A DNA stretch of 64,000 nucleotides from an uncultured Dorea sp. GTDB lineage: Bacteria > Bacillota > Clostridia > Lachnospirales > Lachnospiraceae. Shown here piece after piece: positions 9,291-18,203 of the stretch; position 1 is the stretch's first letter; every line of letters begins with the position of its first letter. The stretch is taken from NCBI GenBank assembly GCA_910584095.1, contig CAJTYU010000002.1, positions 62,001 to 126,000 on the forward strand. Direction: 5' to 3'. The notes under the pieces are model-generated. The model was given only the letters and a program-made list of their open reading frames with translations, had not been told where the DNA came from and made no database searches. A program made the translations under genes and the position numbers.

Positions 9291-10292
9291 ATGATATTAG
9301 CAGATAAAATTATGAACCTTCGCAAGAAAGCAGGATGGTCTCAGGAAGAACTGGCGAATCAGCTTAACGTAACAAGGCAGTCGGTATCTAAATGGGAAAG
9401 TGCGCAGTCAGTACCTGATTTGGATAAGATCATTGGTCTGAGCAGGATTTTTGAAGTATCAACAGATTACTTATTAAAGGAAGAATTAGAGGAACCAGCC
9501 TGCGCAGAGGGAGAAAGCTTTCACGCGGACCCTGTGCCGGTACGGCGGGTGTCTATGGAGGAAGCTTCGGAATATTTAAGGCTTAGGAAGGAAGCGGCTC
9601 CAAAGATAGCCGCGGCAGTTTTTCTATGTATTATCTCGCCCATATGTTTGATGCTGTTGGGGGTACTCAGCGAATATTCAAGGTCCGGGATTTCGGAGGA
9701 CGCGGCGGGAGCAATCGGCGTAAGCGTTCTGCTTGTTCTGGTAACAGCAGGGGTAGCGCTGTTTCTCTCCAGCGATGCGGGCGTAAAGGAATTTGAGTAT
9801 CTAAATAAAGAGATTTTTGAAACGGAATATGGTGTGACCGGAATGGTAAAGGACAGAAAAAAGGATTTCCAGAATACATACAACAATCTGAATATTAGGG
9901 GAACGGTAATGTGTATTTTGTCGGTGGTGCCATTGTTCGGCGCTGCGAGTGTAGACAACGATCTTCTCAGCGTGTGCAGTTTCTGCCTGTTATTAATCAT
10001 TGTTGGAATTGGATGCGTTGCGTTTACTTATGGAGGCGTGATACAAGAAGCTATGGACAGGCTTCTTCAGGAAGGCGATTATACCTGTGAGAATAAACAG
10101 AGAAAGCAATGGCTTGGTTCGCTCAGCGCTATTTACTGGCTGGCGGTTACCGCTGTATTTATCTGGCAGACCTACGGTCCTGATGGAAATGAAAAACTCA
10201 GATACAGCTGGGTTATCTGGGTGGTTGCCGGGATTGTCTACGGGGCGCTGGTGGTTGCCGCAAAATTGATCGAACATATAGTGAGAAAGTAA
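9291..10292 (+). CDS. XRE-family regulator with C-terminal membrane domain
   Basis: 333 residues. Residues 5-60 are a Cro/C1-type helix-turn-helix (LRKKAGWSQEELANQL, then TRQSVSKWESAQSVPDLDK). After a linker there are about six hydrophobic segments (roughly 108-132, 139-160, 200-222, 226-252, 274-292, 300-325), so the DNA-binding domain is tethered to the cytoplasmic face of the membrane. Such one-component membrane regulators are common in Clostridia but the signal they sense is generally unknown. RBS AAGGAGG at 9274-9280. The paired palindromes upstream suggest self-control. No cognate target gene is adjacent: the next genes are convergent. Confidence 0.85.
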   Translation: MILADKIMNLRKKAGWSQEELANQLNVTRQSVSKWESAQSVPDLDKIIGLSRIFEVSTDYLLKEELEEPACAEGESFHADPVPVRRVSMEEASEYLRLRKEAAPKIAAAVFLCIISPICLMLLGVLSEYSRSGISEDAAGAIGVSVLLVLVTAGVALFLSSDAGVKEFEYLNKEIFETEYGVTGMVKDRKKDFQNTYNNLNIRGTVMCILSVVPLFGAASVDNDLLSVCSFCLLLIIVGIGCVAFTYGGVIQEAMDRLLQEGDYTCENKQRKQWLGSLSAIYWLAVTAVFIWQTYGPDGNEKLRYSWVIWVVAGIVYGALVVAAKLIEHIVRK

Positions 10293-10327
10293 TTTCCGCT
10301 GGAGATCTTTCCGTCTGCAAGGACGAA

Positions 10328-10364
10328 TTAGGCGGCAGATTATTTCAAAATATCCGCCGCCTAA
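10328..10364. terminator. Inverted repeat between convergent genes
   Basis: TTAGGCGGC (10328-10336) pairs with GCCGCCTAA (10356-10364) with a further GAT/ATC pairing inside. It lies between the convergent XRE and ECF genes and probably helps terminate both; no clear T-run follows on either strand. Confidence 0.45.
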
Positions 10365-10386
10365 CCCAACCGCGTCTTATTTAATA

Positions 10387-10917
10387 TTAGCTTGTTTTAG
10401 TTCGGAGAGCCATTTGGCTGATATCCGGAATAGCAATCAATACCGGATACAGCACAACTGCGAGGATTAATCCGCTGGTTCCCTGAATGATGTTTGCCGG
10501 AATGCTGGCGGCTGCGGCCATACCATACATTACAGCTTCACAGAGGAAATAACCGGCGGCTACAAATATTATATCAACAATTCCGCCTAAAATTACCGCG
10601 GCATAGCGGCTTTTTTTTGTGTTGCCGATTTTCTGGTAGATCAGTCCGGCGGTAAAGGCGATAAGACCTTTGATGACGAATGTAATCGGAACATAGATAA
10701 AGTAACCGCCCAGAAGATCTGCCAGCGCGGAACCAATGCCTCCGGCAAGCAGCCCCCAAACGGGACCAAGCACAATGCCGGAAAGGATGACGACAGCATC
10801 GCCCGGATGGATGTATCCGCCGGTTCCGGGAGTCGGAATGCGGATTGACATGGTGGCAGTACATGCAAGCGCTGCAAATAAGGCGGCTATCACTAGTTTC
10901 TTTAAACTTGTGTTCAT
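10387..10917 (-). CDS. ECF transporter S component, substrate unassigned
   Basis: A 176-residue substrate-capture subunit of an energy-coupling factor vitamin transporter, most like the PF07155 (riboflavin-like S component) group. It begins MNTSLKKLVIAALFAALAC, with about six membrane helices, a PTPGTGGYIHPGDAVV segment after helix 1 and GPVWGLLAGGIGSALADLLGG, both typical of this family. The start at 10917 is behind AAGAAGG; a longer reading frame running upstream has no membrane character and is not used. No ATPase or T subunit is nearby, so it must share the general ECF module. The 133-base leader between it and the upstream MATE gene was scanned for vitamin riboswitches and none was recognised. 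Confidence 0.8.
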   Translation of the reverse strand: MNTSLKKLVIAALFAALACTATMSIRIPTPGTGGYIHPGDAVVILSGIVLGPVWGLLAGGIGSALADLLGGYFIYVPITFVIKGLIAFTAGLIYQKIGNTKKSRYAAVILGGIVDIIFVAAGYFLCEAVMYGMAAAASIPANIIQGTSGLILAVVLYPVLIAIPDISQMALRTKTS

Positions 10918-11050
10918 TATAAGACCTTCTTTCTTAATTTTCATTCGGCGCTTTGATCTGCGCAGCATGATACATAACTTGCCAGACTGCGCGCGTCTGT
11001 TTGTGCCTGACCATACTGTACTACTAAAGTGGAATGGAATAAAGGGCCAA

Positions 11051-12385
11051 TTATAGCAAAATTGACCATGCCAGTTTCTTGTAATAAAAGATGCCTGCAG
11101 TATCGGCAAGAATCCACCCGATGGGGATCGCCCACCAGATGCCGGCTACGCCGATAGCCGGCAGGGCAGAAAGAATATAGGCAAGCAGCACGCGGGTTCC
11201 AAGGGAAATCACTGTAAGGATTAGGGACATACGCGGGTTTCCAATGGCCCGATACAGGCCGTACAGGAGAAAAAGGCATCCGATTCCACAGTAAAACGCT
11301 CCTTCAATATGAAGATACCGGATTCCTTCCTTAATAATCTCCGTCTCATTTTCATTGACAAATAATTCCATCAGAGGCCGCGCAAATATCCAGACTGCGC
11401 CGGATATTACAATACAGAACAGGAAAGAAGACAGGACTGCTCCTTTTAGTCCCTTTCGGATACGCTCTTTGTTTCCAGCGCCGTAATTCTGTGCGATAAA
11501 TGTAGAAAATGCATTGCCGAAGTCCTGAACGGGCATATAAGCAAATGCATCGATTTTTACCGCCGCTGCGAAAGCAGCCATGATTACTGGTCCGAAGCTG
11601 TTGACTAGACCTTGTACCATAAGGATGCCGAGATTCATCACAGACTGCTGGATGCAGGTCATAATGGAGAAATCTGCGATTTCTTTTAGGCATTCGGGAC
11701 GGATGCTAAAGCGCTGGAACAGACCATGAAATTGCGTACATCTGGTTACTGTGTAGAGCGCAATGCCTATCCCGGAAATATACTGGGATATGACGGTTGC
11801 CAGAGCGGCGCCGGAAACGCCGTATTTTAATACCAGCACAAAAAATAGGTCTAGGGCAATGTTGAGCAGAGCGCATGCCGCTAGAAAAATCAAAGGTACT
11901 ATGGAATTACCCAGAGCCCTCAAAAAGGATGCGAAATAATTGTATAGAAATGTGGCGGTAATGCCGCCAAAAATGACAATGAGATATTTGCGCATAAGCT
12001 CCCATATGCCGTCCGGAACCTGAAGGAGAAAATGGATTTTATTTAAAAGAAAGAAAGCCAAAACATTTAACAGGAGCGTGAGTCCTGCGATCAATAAAAA
12101 AGAGGCCCTGATACAGTCCTTTAGTCCTTCGTTATCCTGTCTGCCGAAACGAATAGAAAATACAGCGCCGCTTCCCATGCAGAGCCCCAGCAAAATGGAA
12201 GTTAGAAATGTCATCAGCGTGAAGGACGAGCCGACGGCAGCCAAAGCGCCGGAACCCAGAAATTGTCCCACGATTAGGGTATCTGCAATATTGTAGCATT
12301 GCTGCAAAAGATTTCCGAGGATCATAGGGAGGGCAAAGCGCAGCATAGAGCCCATAACAGGTCCTTTGATTAAACTGGAATTCAT
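11051..12385 (-). CDS. MATE family efflux transporter
   Basis: 444-residue multidrug and toxin extrusion protein with about 12 membrane helices, exchanging Na+ or H+ for organic compounds. It has the family's N-terminal FALPMILGNLLQQCYNIADTLIVGQFLG helix pattern and the matching second half (FGPVIMAAFAAAVKIDAFAYMPVQDFGNAFSTF). RBS GGCGGGTGA before ATG. It is divergent from the soluble hybrid kinase at 12632 and upstream of the ECF S gene on the same strand. Substrate unknown. One of three MATE genes in the window. Confidence 0.92.
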   Translation of the reverse strand: MNSSLIKGPVMGSMLRFALPMILGNLLQQCYNIADTLIVGQFLGSGALAAVGSSFTLMTFLTSILLGLCMGSGAVFSIRFGRQDNEGLKDCIRASFLLIAGLTLLLNVLAFFLLNKIHFLLQVPDGIWELMRKYLIVIFGGITATFLYNYFASFLRALGNSIVPLIFLAACALLNIALDLFFVLVLKYGVSGAALATVISQYISGIGIALYTVTRCTQFHGLFQRFSIRPECLKEIADFSIMTCIQQSVMNLGILMVQGLVNSFGPVIMAAFAAAVKIDAFAYMPVQDFGNAFSTFIAQNYGAGNKERIRKGLKGAVLSSFLFCIVISGAVWIFARPLMELFVNENETEIIKEGIRYLHIEGAFYCGIGCLFLLYGLYRAIGNPRMSLILTVISLGTRVLLAYILSALPAIGVAGIWWAIPIGWILADTAGIFYYKKLAWSILL

Positions 12386-12631
12386 CTTAAATCACCCGCC
12401 TAATGTTCGATAATATACCGCAATGATTATAACAGGGGGCGGAATATGTGTCAAATTGTGAAAGATATCTGTTGTAAGAAAAAAGAATATCAATATATTA
12501 GCATACATAATTCGGAATTTAAATTTTTTTCCACAAAGATGTTAGTTTATGGTAAAATAGCATAGACTGCAATTTTGTCCGCCGGATGTTGGAGATAGAG
12601 GATCTCTAAAAATAAATGTGAGGTTGAGATA

Positions 12632-14749
12632 ATGAAAGTGCAAGGGAAAGAAGACCTGCTTTTGATTTTGAATGAACAGACATTTCCGATCATAGAGCAG
12701 ATAACAATGGGTATGCCGGGAGTGTTTTTTGTCTATCGCGCAGATGGGGAAGAGGAATTGATTTATACAAATAATGCGCTGCTTCAGATGTATGGCTGCA
12801 GTACGCTGGAGGAATTTAAAGAATATACGGGTTATACCTTCCCCGGACTGGTGCATCCAGAGGATTTGGAAAGAGTTGAGCAGAGTATTGCGTATCAGAT
12901 TCAACAGGATGAGAACAATCTGGATTATGTGGAATACAGGATTATAAGTAAGGATGGAAGTATCCGCTGGGTGGAGGACTACGGACATTTTGTACATACG
13001 GATGAATATGGAGATGTCTTTTATGTATTTCTCGAAGACGCGACAGAGCGATATATGAATATGCAGAGAACTGAAGAGGTAGAGGCCCTTCTTCAGGAAA
13101 AGAGAAATGCGCTGGAGAAGCTGGAGCATGAGACTACGGCTCTTAGAATAGTACATGAAATTCTGGAATCCGGTATGTGGAGCATGGAATTTGATACAGA
13201 GGGCAGGATGGTAAGCGTATTTTGGAGCGATGAATTTCGGAGAATGGTGGGATATCAGAATGAGGATGATTTTCCCAACGTTCTGGAATCATGGTCTGAT
13301 TTGATTCACAAGGACGAAAAGGAGTATGTCCTGAAGGAGTATTACAGCACGATAATGGATTATACCGGAGAAAAGGTTTATGACGTAGAATACAGGCTGC
13401 TTACAAAAGACCGGGGATACCGCTGGTTTCGTACTACGGGGAAACTCTCAAGAAGAGAAAATGGGATGCCGATTTCCTATATTGGAATGTTCGTTGATAT
13501 TACAGAGCACAAGAAGATGGACTGGGAATTTCAGGAGCAGAGAAGGATGCTGGAAGAGGCTCTAAAGCAGGCGCAGCGCTCTAACCAGGCAAAGACTGTT
13601 TTTCTCAATAATATGTCTCATGATATCCGGACGCCGATGAATGCAATTATTGGCTTTGCTAGTCTGGCTGCTTCCCGTATCGATGATAAGGAAGCGGTGG
13701 CGGATTATCTGTCGAAGATTATGACCTCTAGCCAGCACTTGCTTTCGCTGATCAACGACGTGCTTGATATGAGCCATATTGAAAGCGGAAAAGTGCATCT
13801 GGAAGAGAAGGAATGCAATATTTTGAATATTATCCGTGAGCTGGAGACTATGGTACAGGCAGACATTCGAAACAAACAGATAGACTTTTTTGTAGAAGCA
13901 AAGGATATCATGCATGAGGAGGTTATCTGTGATAAGCTTCGGCTGAATCAGATTCTTTTGAATGTGGTCGGCAATGCGTTAAAATTTACACCGCCAAAAG
14001 GACGCGTTTATGTGTGCGTTTCAGAGAAGCCGGACGCAGAGGAAGGCTATGCCTGCTATGAATTTAGGATTCGGGATACCGGTATTGGAATGAGCAGGGA
14101 TTTCCTGAAAGATATTTTTGAACCGTTCGAAAGGGAACGGACGTCAACTGTCAGCAAAACCCAGGGTACCGGTCTTGGAATGACGATTACAAAGAGCTTT
14201 GTGGATATGATGAAGGGATCTATATCTGTTGAAAGCGAGGAAGGAGAGGGGACGGAATTTAAGATTTTACTTGCATTCCGTCTGGCGGATAGTTCTGATA
14301 GACCGGAAGGAGCAGATGAGACAGGCGGGTTCAGAGAGGACGCCATCAATCCGCTTGCCGATTCAGCGCCATTTGGCGAAGGAAAGACGATTCTTCTTGC
14401 AGAGGATAATGAACTGAATCAGGAAATTGCCGTTGCAATCCTTGAAGAGAGGGGATTTGCGGTTGAGGTTGCATCCGACGGCGCTATAGCTGTGGAAAAG
14501 GTCAAGGAAGCAAAACCGGGAACCTATGATTTGATTCTGATGGATGTGCAGATGCCGGTGATGAACGGATATGAGGCTTCCGGGAAAATCAGAAAGCTGA
14601 AGGGAGAACGTTCGCGGATTCCGATTTTTGCAATGACGGCAAATGCATTTGACGAGGATAAGAAACATGCTATGGAGGCCGGGATGAACGGTCATATCGG
14701 TAAACCGATTGAGATAGATAAGCTGGATAGGATTCTTAAGAATTTTTAG
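12632..14749 (+). CDS. Soluble PAS hybrid sensor histidine kinase/response regulator
   Basis: 705 residues with no membrane segment, so a cytoplasmic sensor. PAS domain 1 at about 25-140, PAS-PAC domain 2 at about 170-293, coiled linker to about 325, HisKA with phospho-acceptor His330 (NNMSHDIRTPMNAIIGFA), HATPase_c with the N box near Asn447 and G boxes DTGIGM (about 482) and GTGLGM (about 513), then a receiver domain from about 586 with acidic pair Glu591-Asp592 and phospho-acceptor Asp638. No output domain follows, so signalling needs a further partner, none of which is adjacent. The RBS is weak. This architecture is frequent in gut Lachnospiraceae with unknown signals. Confidence 0.92.
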   Translation: MKVQGKEDLLLILNEQTFPIIEQITMGMPGVFFVYRADGEEELIYTNNALLQMYGCSTLEEFKEYTGYTFPGLVHPEDLERVEQSIAYQIQQDENNLDYVEYRIISKDGSIRWVEDYGHFVHTDEYGDVFYVFLEDATERYMNMQRTEEVEALLQEKRNALEKLEHETTALRIVHEILESGMWSMEFDTEGRMVSVFWSDEFRRMVGYQNEDDFPNVLESWSDLIHKDEKEYVLKEYYSTIMDYTGEKVYDVEYRLLTKDRGYRWFRTTGKLSRRENGMPISYIGMFVDITEHKKMDWEFQEQRRMLEEALKQAQRSNQAKTVFLNNMSHDIRTPMNAIIGFASLAASRIDDKEAVADYLSKIMTSSQHLLSLINDVLDMSHIESGKVHLEEKECNILNIIRELETMVQADIRNKQIDFFVEAKDIMHEEVICDKLRLNQILLNVVGNALKFTPPKGRVYVCVSEKPDAEEGYACYEFRIRDTGIGMSRDFLKDIFEPFERERTSTVSKTQGTGLGMTITKSFVDMMKGSISVESEEGEGTEFKILLAFRLADSSDRPEGADETGGFREDAINPLADSAPFGEGKTILLAEDNELNQEIAVAILEERGFAVEVASDGAIAVEKVKEAKPGTYDLILMDVQMPVMNGYEASGKIRKLKGERSRIPIFAMTANAFDEDKKHAMEAGMNGHIGKPIEIDKLDRILKNF

Positions 14750-14772
14750 TGGAGGACGTTAGAACAGATGAA

Positions 14773-14822
14773 AAATACCCCCGTCATTTTTGAGATTAAT
14801 CTCGAAAATGACGGGGGTATTT
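14773..14822. terminator. Strong bidirectional terminator hairpin
   Basis: A 24-base near-perfect inverted repeat (14773-14796 with 14799-14822) with A-run before and T-run after, directly after the hybrid kinase and before the fructose operon. Confidence 0.9.
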
Positions 14823-14871
14823 ATTGTAAGATGAACCTTATATAAGATAGATTTTTTCATTTACAATGCGC

Positions 14872-14906
14872 TCAAATAGGTCATAAACGGTCAAATATAA
14901 TCAAAT
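14872..14906 (+). promoter_or_regulatory. Phased TCAAAT repeats upstream of fruK
   Basis: TCAAAT at 14872, TCATAA at 14881, TCAAAT at 14891 and TCAAAT at 14901: four copies at 9-10 base intervals, all on one face of the helix. Direct half-sites at helical spacing are characteristic of DeoR-family operators, so this is a candidate site for the DeoR regulator encoded after fruA. Confidence 0.5.
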
Positions 14907-14924
14907 TTGTGCAGAATCACCTAA

Positions 14925-14984
14925 AATGAGTTTGGTTTTTTGTGAAATAATATGATTGAAATTGAATGAGTTTGGTGTTATAGT
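14925..14984 (+). promoter_or_regulatory. fru promoter with 40-bp spaced direct repeat
   Basis: Promoter TTGAAA (14956-14961), 17-base spacer, TATAGT (14979-14984). The 12-mer AATGAGTTTGGT occurs at 14925-14936 and at 14965-14976, exactly 40 bases apart, the second copy lying inside the promoter spacer. A regulator bound there would block RNA polymerase. Confidence 0.7.
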
Positions 14985-15014
14985 AATGCCAGAAAGAAAA
15001 CAGGAGGGAAAAAG

Positions 15015-15926
15015 ATGATTTACACGGTTACTTTTAATCCATCCCTTGATTACATCGTATCAGTGGAAGATTTTAAACTCGGGCTTACCAACCGCACCAG
15101 ATCGGAGTTAATGCTTCCCGGAGGAAAAGGGATTAATGTATCCACAGTGCTGATGAACCTTGGAATCGAAAGTACGGCGCTTGGATTTGTGGCCGGATTT
15201 ACCGGAGACGAGATTGTGAGGAGATTGAAAGAAATGGGTGTGAAGAACGGATTTATCCGGATTCCGGAAGGCATTTCCCGGATTAATCTGAAGCTGAAAT
15301 CCATTGACGGGACGGAGATTAACGGAATGGGGCCGGATATCAGCAGCGAGAACACACAGAAGCTGATGGAACAGCTTGACGGTTTAAGCGAAGGCGACGT
15401 GTTGTTTTTGTCGGGAAGCATCCCGGCAGCCATGCCGGACGACGCTTACCAAAAGATTATGAAGCGGCTTGACGGGCGGGGCGTACAGATTGCGGTGGAC
15501 GCGACCAAAGACCTTCTGATGAATGTGCTGGAGTATCATCCGTTCCTGATCAAGCCGAATAACCATGAGTTGGGCGAAATCTTCGGCGTTCAGCTTAAGA
15601 CAAGGGAAGACGTGGTCCCTTACGGAAGGAAGCTTCAGGAGAAGGGCGCGGTAAACGTGCTGGTTTCTATGGCGGGAGAAGGAGCGGTGCTGATCGACGC
15701 CGAGGGCAATGTCCACAGCGCGCCCGCGCCGGAGGGAACGCTGGTCAACGGAGTAGGGGCCGGGGATTCCATGGTAGCGGGATTTATGGCGGGCTGGATG
15801 GAGAAGCAGGATTATGAGTATGCGTTCCATATGGGCGTTTCGGCGGGAAGCGCCAGCGCATTTTCGGAGAATCTGGCGACAAAGGAAGAAATAGAAGCGG
15901 TTTACCGTCAGGTTGCCGGCAGATAG
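15015..15926 (+). CDS. fruK: 1-phosphofructokinase
   Basis: 303-residue PfkB/ribokinase-family kinase that phosphorylates fructose-1-phosphate to fructose-1,6-bisphosphate. Seen: N-terminal TVTFNPSLDYIV, sugar-binding LPGGKGINVS, IKPNNHELGEIFG, and the catalytic NGVGAGDSMVAGFMAG near the C terminus whose Asp is the base. RBS AGGAGGG. The fructose PTS gene follows 84 bases later, which decides for fructose-1-phosphate over tagatose-6-phosphate as substrate. Confidence 0.93.
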   Translation: MIYTVTFNPSLDYIVSVEDFKLGLTNRTRSELMLPGGKGINVSTVLMNLGIESTALGFVAGFTGDEIVRRLKEMGVKNGFIRIPEGISRINLKLKSIDGTEINGMGPDISSENTQKLMEQLDGLSEGDVLFLSGSIPAAMPDDAYQKIMKRLDGRGVQIAVDATKDLLMNVLEYHPFLIKPNNHELGEIFGVQLKTREDVVPYGRKLQEKGAVNVLVSMAGEGAVLIDAEGNVHSAPAPEGTLVNGVGAGDSMVAGFMAGWMEKQDYEYAFHMGVSAGSASAFSENLATKEEIEAVYRQVAGR

Positions 15927-16010
15927 ACGAAAAGGATTTCATTTGTATGACGGATATAGAGTAAACAAAGGTAAGAAGGAAAGAAAAAGGAGAGCAAGGA
16001 GGACGAACAC

Positions 16011-17930
16011 ATGAGAATTACAGATTTACTGGATAAGAGAAGTATTTCTCTGAACGGAGCGCCTAAAACGAAACAGGAGGCGCTGGATCAGGCGATTGCG
16101 TTGATGAAGGACAGCGACAAGATCAATGATCAGGAAGCGTACCGTAAACAGGTGTACAAGAGGGAAGAGGAAGGAACCACCGGAATCGGCATGGGTATCG
16201 CGATCCCTCACGGCAAATGCAACGCAGTTGACAGGCCGGGACTGGCGGCTATGGTGATCAAGGACGGTGTGGATTTTGATTCTCTTGACGGGGAGCCGGT
16301 AGACCTTCTGTTTCTGATCGCGGCGCCTGATACTGAGGATAACATTCATCTGGAGGTTTTGAGTAAGCTGTCTATGATGCTGATGGACGATAACTTTACC
16401 CAGTCGCTGAAAAATGCTTCTTCCGCAGATGAGTTTATGGACATCATCAACAAGGCGGACGAGGCCCGCCCGGATTTAAACGAACAGTTTGGCGGAAGCG
16501 AGCCGGAGCAGGCGGAAGGCAAGCAGGTGAAGATCCTTGCCGTGACCGGATGCCCCACAGGAATTGCCCATACATATATGGCGGCCGAGGGGATCGAGAA
16601 GGCGGCCAAGGCGAAGGGATGCTTTGTAAAGGTGGAAACCAGAGGCTCTGGCGGCGCTAAGAACGTGCTTACGGCAAAGGAGATCGAAGAAGCGGACGGA
16701 ATCATCGTTGCGGCGGATACGCAGGTTCCGATGGACCGATTTGACGGGAAAAAGGTAATCGTCTGCCAGGTGTCCGACGGCATCAGCAAGGCGGATCAGC
16801 TAGTAGACCTTGTGATCAGCGGGGATGCGCCGGTCTTTAAGAGTGAAAATGCAGCGGCGCAGACGGCTTCCCAAGGAAAGCAGTCCGGCGGAATCGGGCA
16901 CCAGATTTATACCCAGCTTATGAACGGTGTGTCCCACATGCTTCCTTTCGTAGTGGGCGGCGGTATCCTGATTGCGATTGCATTTCTGATCGACGGATTC
17001 TGTGTGGATATGAACGCCCTTGCAGAGGCGGAGAGGGCAAACTTTGGTACGATTACTCCGGTTGCGGCTTTGTTTAAAAATATCGGCGGCGTAGCTTTTG
17101 GTTTCATGCTTCCGATATTGGCAGGATTTATCGCTATGGCTATCGGCGACAGGCCGGCGCTGGCGGTTGGTTTTGTAGGCGGCATGATGGCGGCAAACGG
17201 AAGCTCCGGTTTCCTTGGCGCGCTGGTGGCTGGTTTTGCGGCTGGATATATCATCAAAGGGCTGATCAAGGTATGTGAGAAACTCCCGGATGCGCTGGAG
17301 AAGATAGCGCCGGTACTTCTTTACCCATTGTTCGGTATTCTGCTCATGGGACTTTTGATGACGTTTATAGTAGAGCCTGTCATGGGTGCGGTTAACGGAG
17401 CGATGAATAACGGCCTGATGAGTATGAGCGGCTCAAGCAAGGTAGTCTTAGGATTGATTCTTGGCGGAATGATGGCAATTGACATGGGAGGCCCGTTCAA
17501 CAAGGCGGCTTATGTATTTGGTACGGCGGCAATTGCAGCAGGCAACTATGACATTATGGCGGCAGTTATGATCGGCGGTATGGTTCCGCCATGCGGAATC
17601 GCGCTGGCAACCCTTCTGTTTAAGAATAAGTTTACCAAGGCGGAGAGAGAATCCGGACCGACCAACTTTATCATGGGCCTTGCATTTATCACCGAGGGAG
17701 CGATCCCATTCGCGGCGGCAGACCCGCTTCATGTACTTCCTTCCTGCGTGGCGGGTTCGGCGGTAGCAGGAGCGCTGTCTATGGCGTTCGGATGTACCCT
17801 GATGGCTCCTCACGGCGGAGTCTTCGTATTCCCGGTGGTTGGAAACGCACTGATGTACGTTGCGGCGCTGGTTGCGGGAACTATCGTAAGTGCGGCGCTC
17901 TTAGGAGTGCTTAAGAAAAAAGCGGCTTAA
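16011..17930 (+). CDS. fruA: PTS fructose transporter subunit IIABC
   Basis: 639-residue phosphotransferase permease that imports fructose as fructose-1-phosphate. EIIA domain at 1-145 with phospho-His67 in GIAIPHGKC; EIIB at about 174-270 with phospho-Cys181 in VTGCPTGIAHTYMAAE; EIIC membrane domain from about 295 to the end with roughly nine helices and the MAIDMGGPFNKAAY segment. All three domains are fused in A-B-C order, a usual Firmicutes arrangement. RBS AAGGAGG. With fruK it forms a complete fructose entry route. Confidence 0.95.
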   Translation: MRITDLLDKRSISLNGAPKTKQEALDQAIALMKDSDKINDQEAYRKQVYKREEEGTTGIGMGIAIPHGKCNAVDRPGLAAMVIKDGVDFDSLDGEPVDLLFLIAAPDTEDNIHLEVLSKLSMMLMDDNFTQSLKNASSADEFMDIINKADEARPDLNEQFGGSEPEQAEGKQVKILAVTGCPTGIAHTYMAAEGIEKAAKAKGCFVKVETRGSGGAKNVLTAKEIEEADGIIVAADTQVPMDRFDGKKVIVCQVSDGISKADQLVDLVISGDAPVFKSENAAAQTASQGKQSGGIGHQIYTQLMNGVSHMLPFVVGGGILIAIAFLIDGFCVDMNALAEAERANFGTITPVAALFKNIGGVAFGFMLPILAGFIAMAIGDRPALAVGFVGGMMAANGSSGFLGALVAGFAAGYIIKGLIKVCEKLPDALEKIAPVLLYPLFGILLMGLLMTFIVEPVMGAVNGAMNNGLMSMSGSSKVVLGLILGGMMAIDMGGPFNKAAYVFGTAAIAAGNYDIMAAVMIGGMVPPCGIALATLLFKNKFTKAERESGPTNFIMGLAFITEGAIPFAAADPLHVLPSCVAGSAVAGALSMAFGCTLMAPHGGVFVFPVVGNALMYVAALVAGTIVSAALLGVLKKKAA

Positions 17931-18005
17931 TCAGCACGCTGGATTATAGAAAGCATGTCGGTCCGCAAGGCTCGGACTGGATGATACTATTAAATTATAG
18001 AAAAG

Positions 18006-18071
18006 AAAGAACTGCACCTGTTGAGTTTATCTTCCGAAAATGGAGATAGAATTCTATAGGTGCAGTTCTTT
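18006..18071 (+). terminator. Terminator after fruA
   Basis: Fourteen-base arm 18006-18019 pairs with 18058-18071, with a long imperfectly paired loop and a T-run in the distal arm. It separates fruKA from the DeoR gene. Confidence 0.75.
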
Positions 18072-18121
18072 TAGGTAAATCTGTCTAAGAATACCATAGA
18101 TACGTTAAGGAAAGGAATCTC

Positions 18122-18150
18122 TTGACTGTAGGAAAATGTTGGAGTATGCT
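18122..18150 (+). promoter_or_regulatory. Promoter of DeoR regulator
   Basis: TTGACT (18122-18127), 17-base spacer, TATGCT (18145-18150). The regulator is thus transcribed apart from fruKA; the fru operator repeats are not present here. Confidence 0.7.
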
Positions 18151-18203
18151 ACACATAGCTGCTGAAATACAGACTTTCATTTGGATACGAGGGCCGACGG
18201 AAT

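Noticed and set aside
10918..11050. Vitamin riboswitch before the ECF S component
   Set aside because: No TPP, FMN, cobalamin, preQ1 or THF consensus elements were recognised.
10918..11109. N-terminal extension of the ECF S component gene
   Set aside because: The open frame continues 64 codons upstream and runs into the MATE gene end, but a good ribosome site and a typical S-component start are at 10917.
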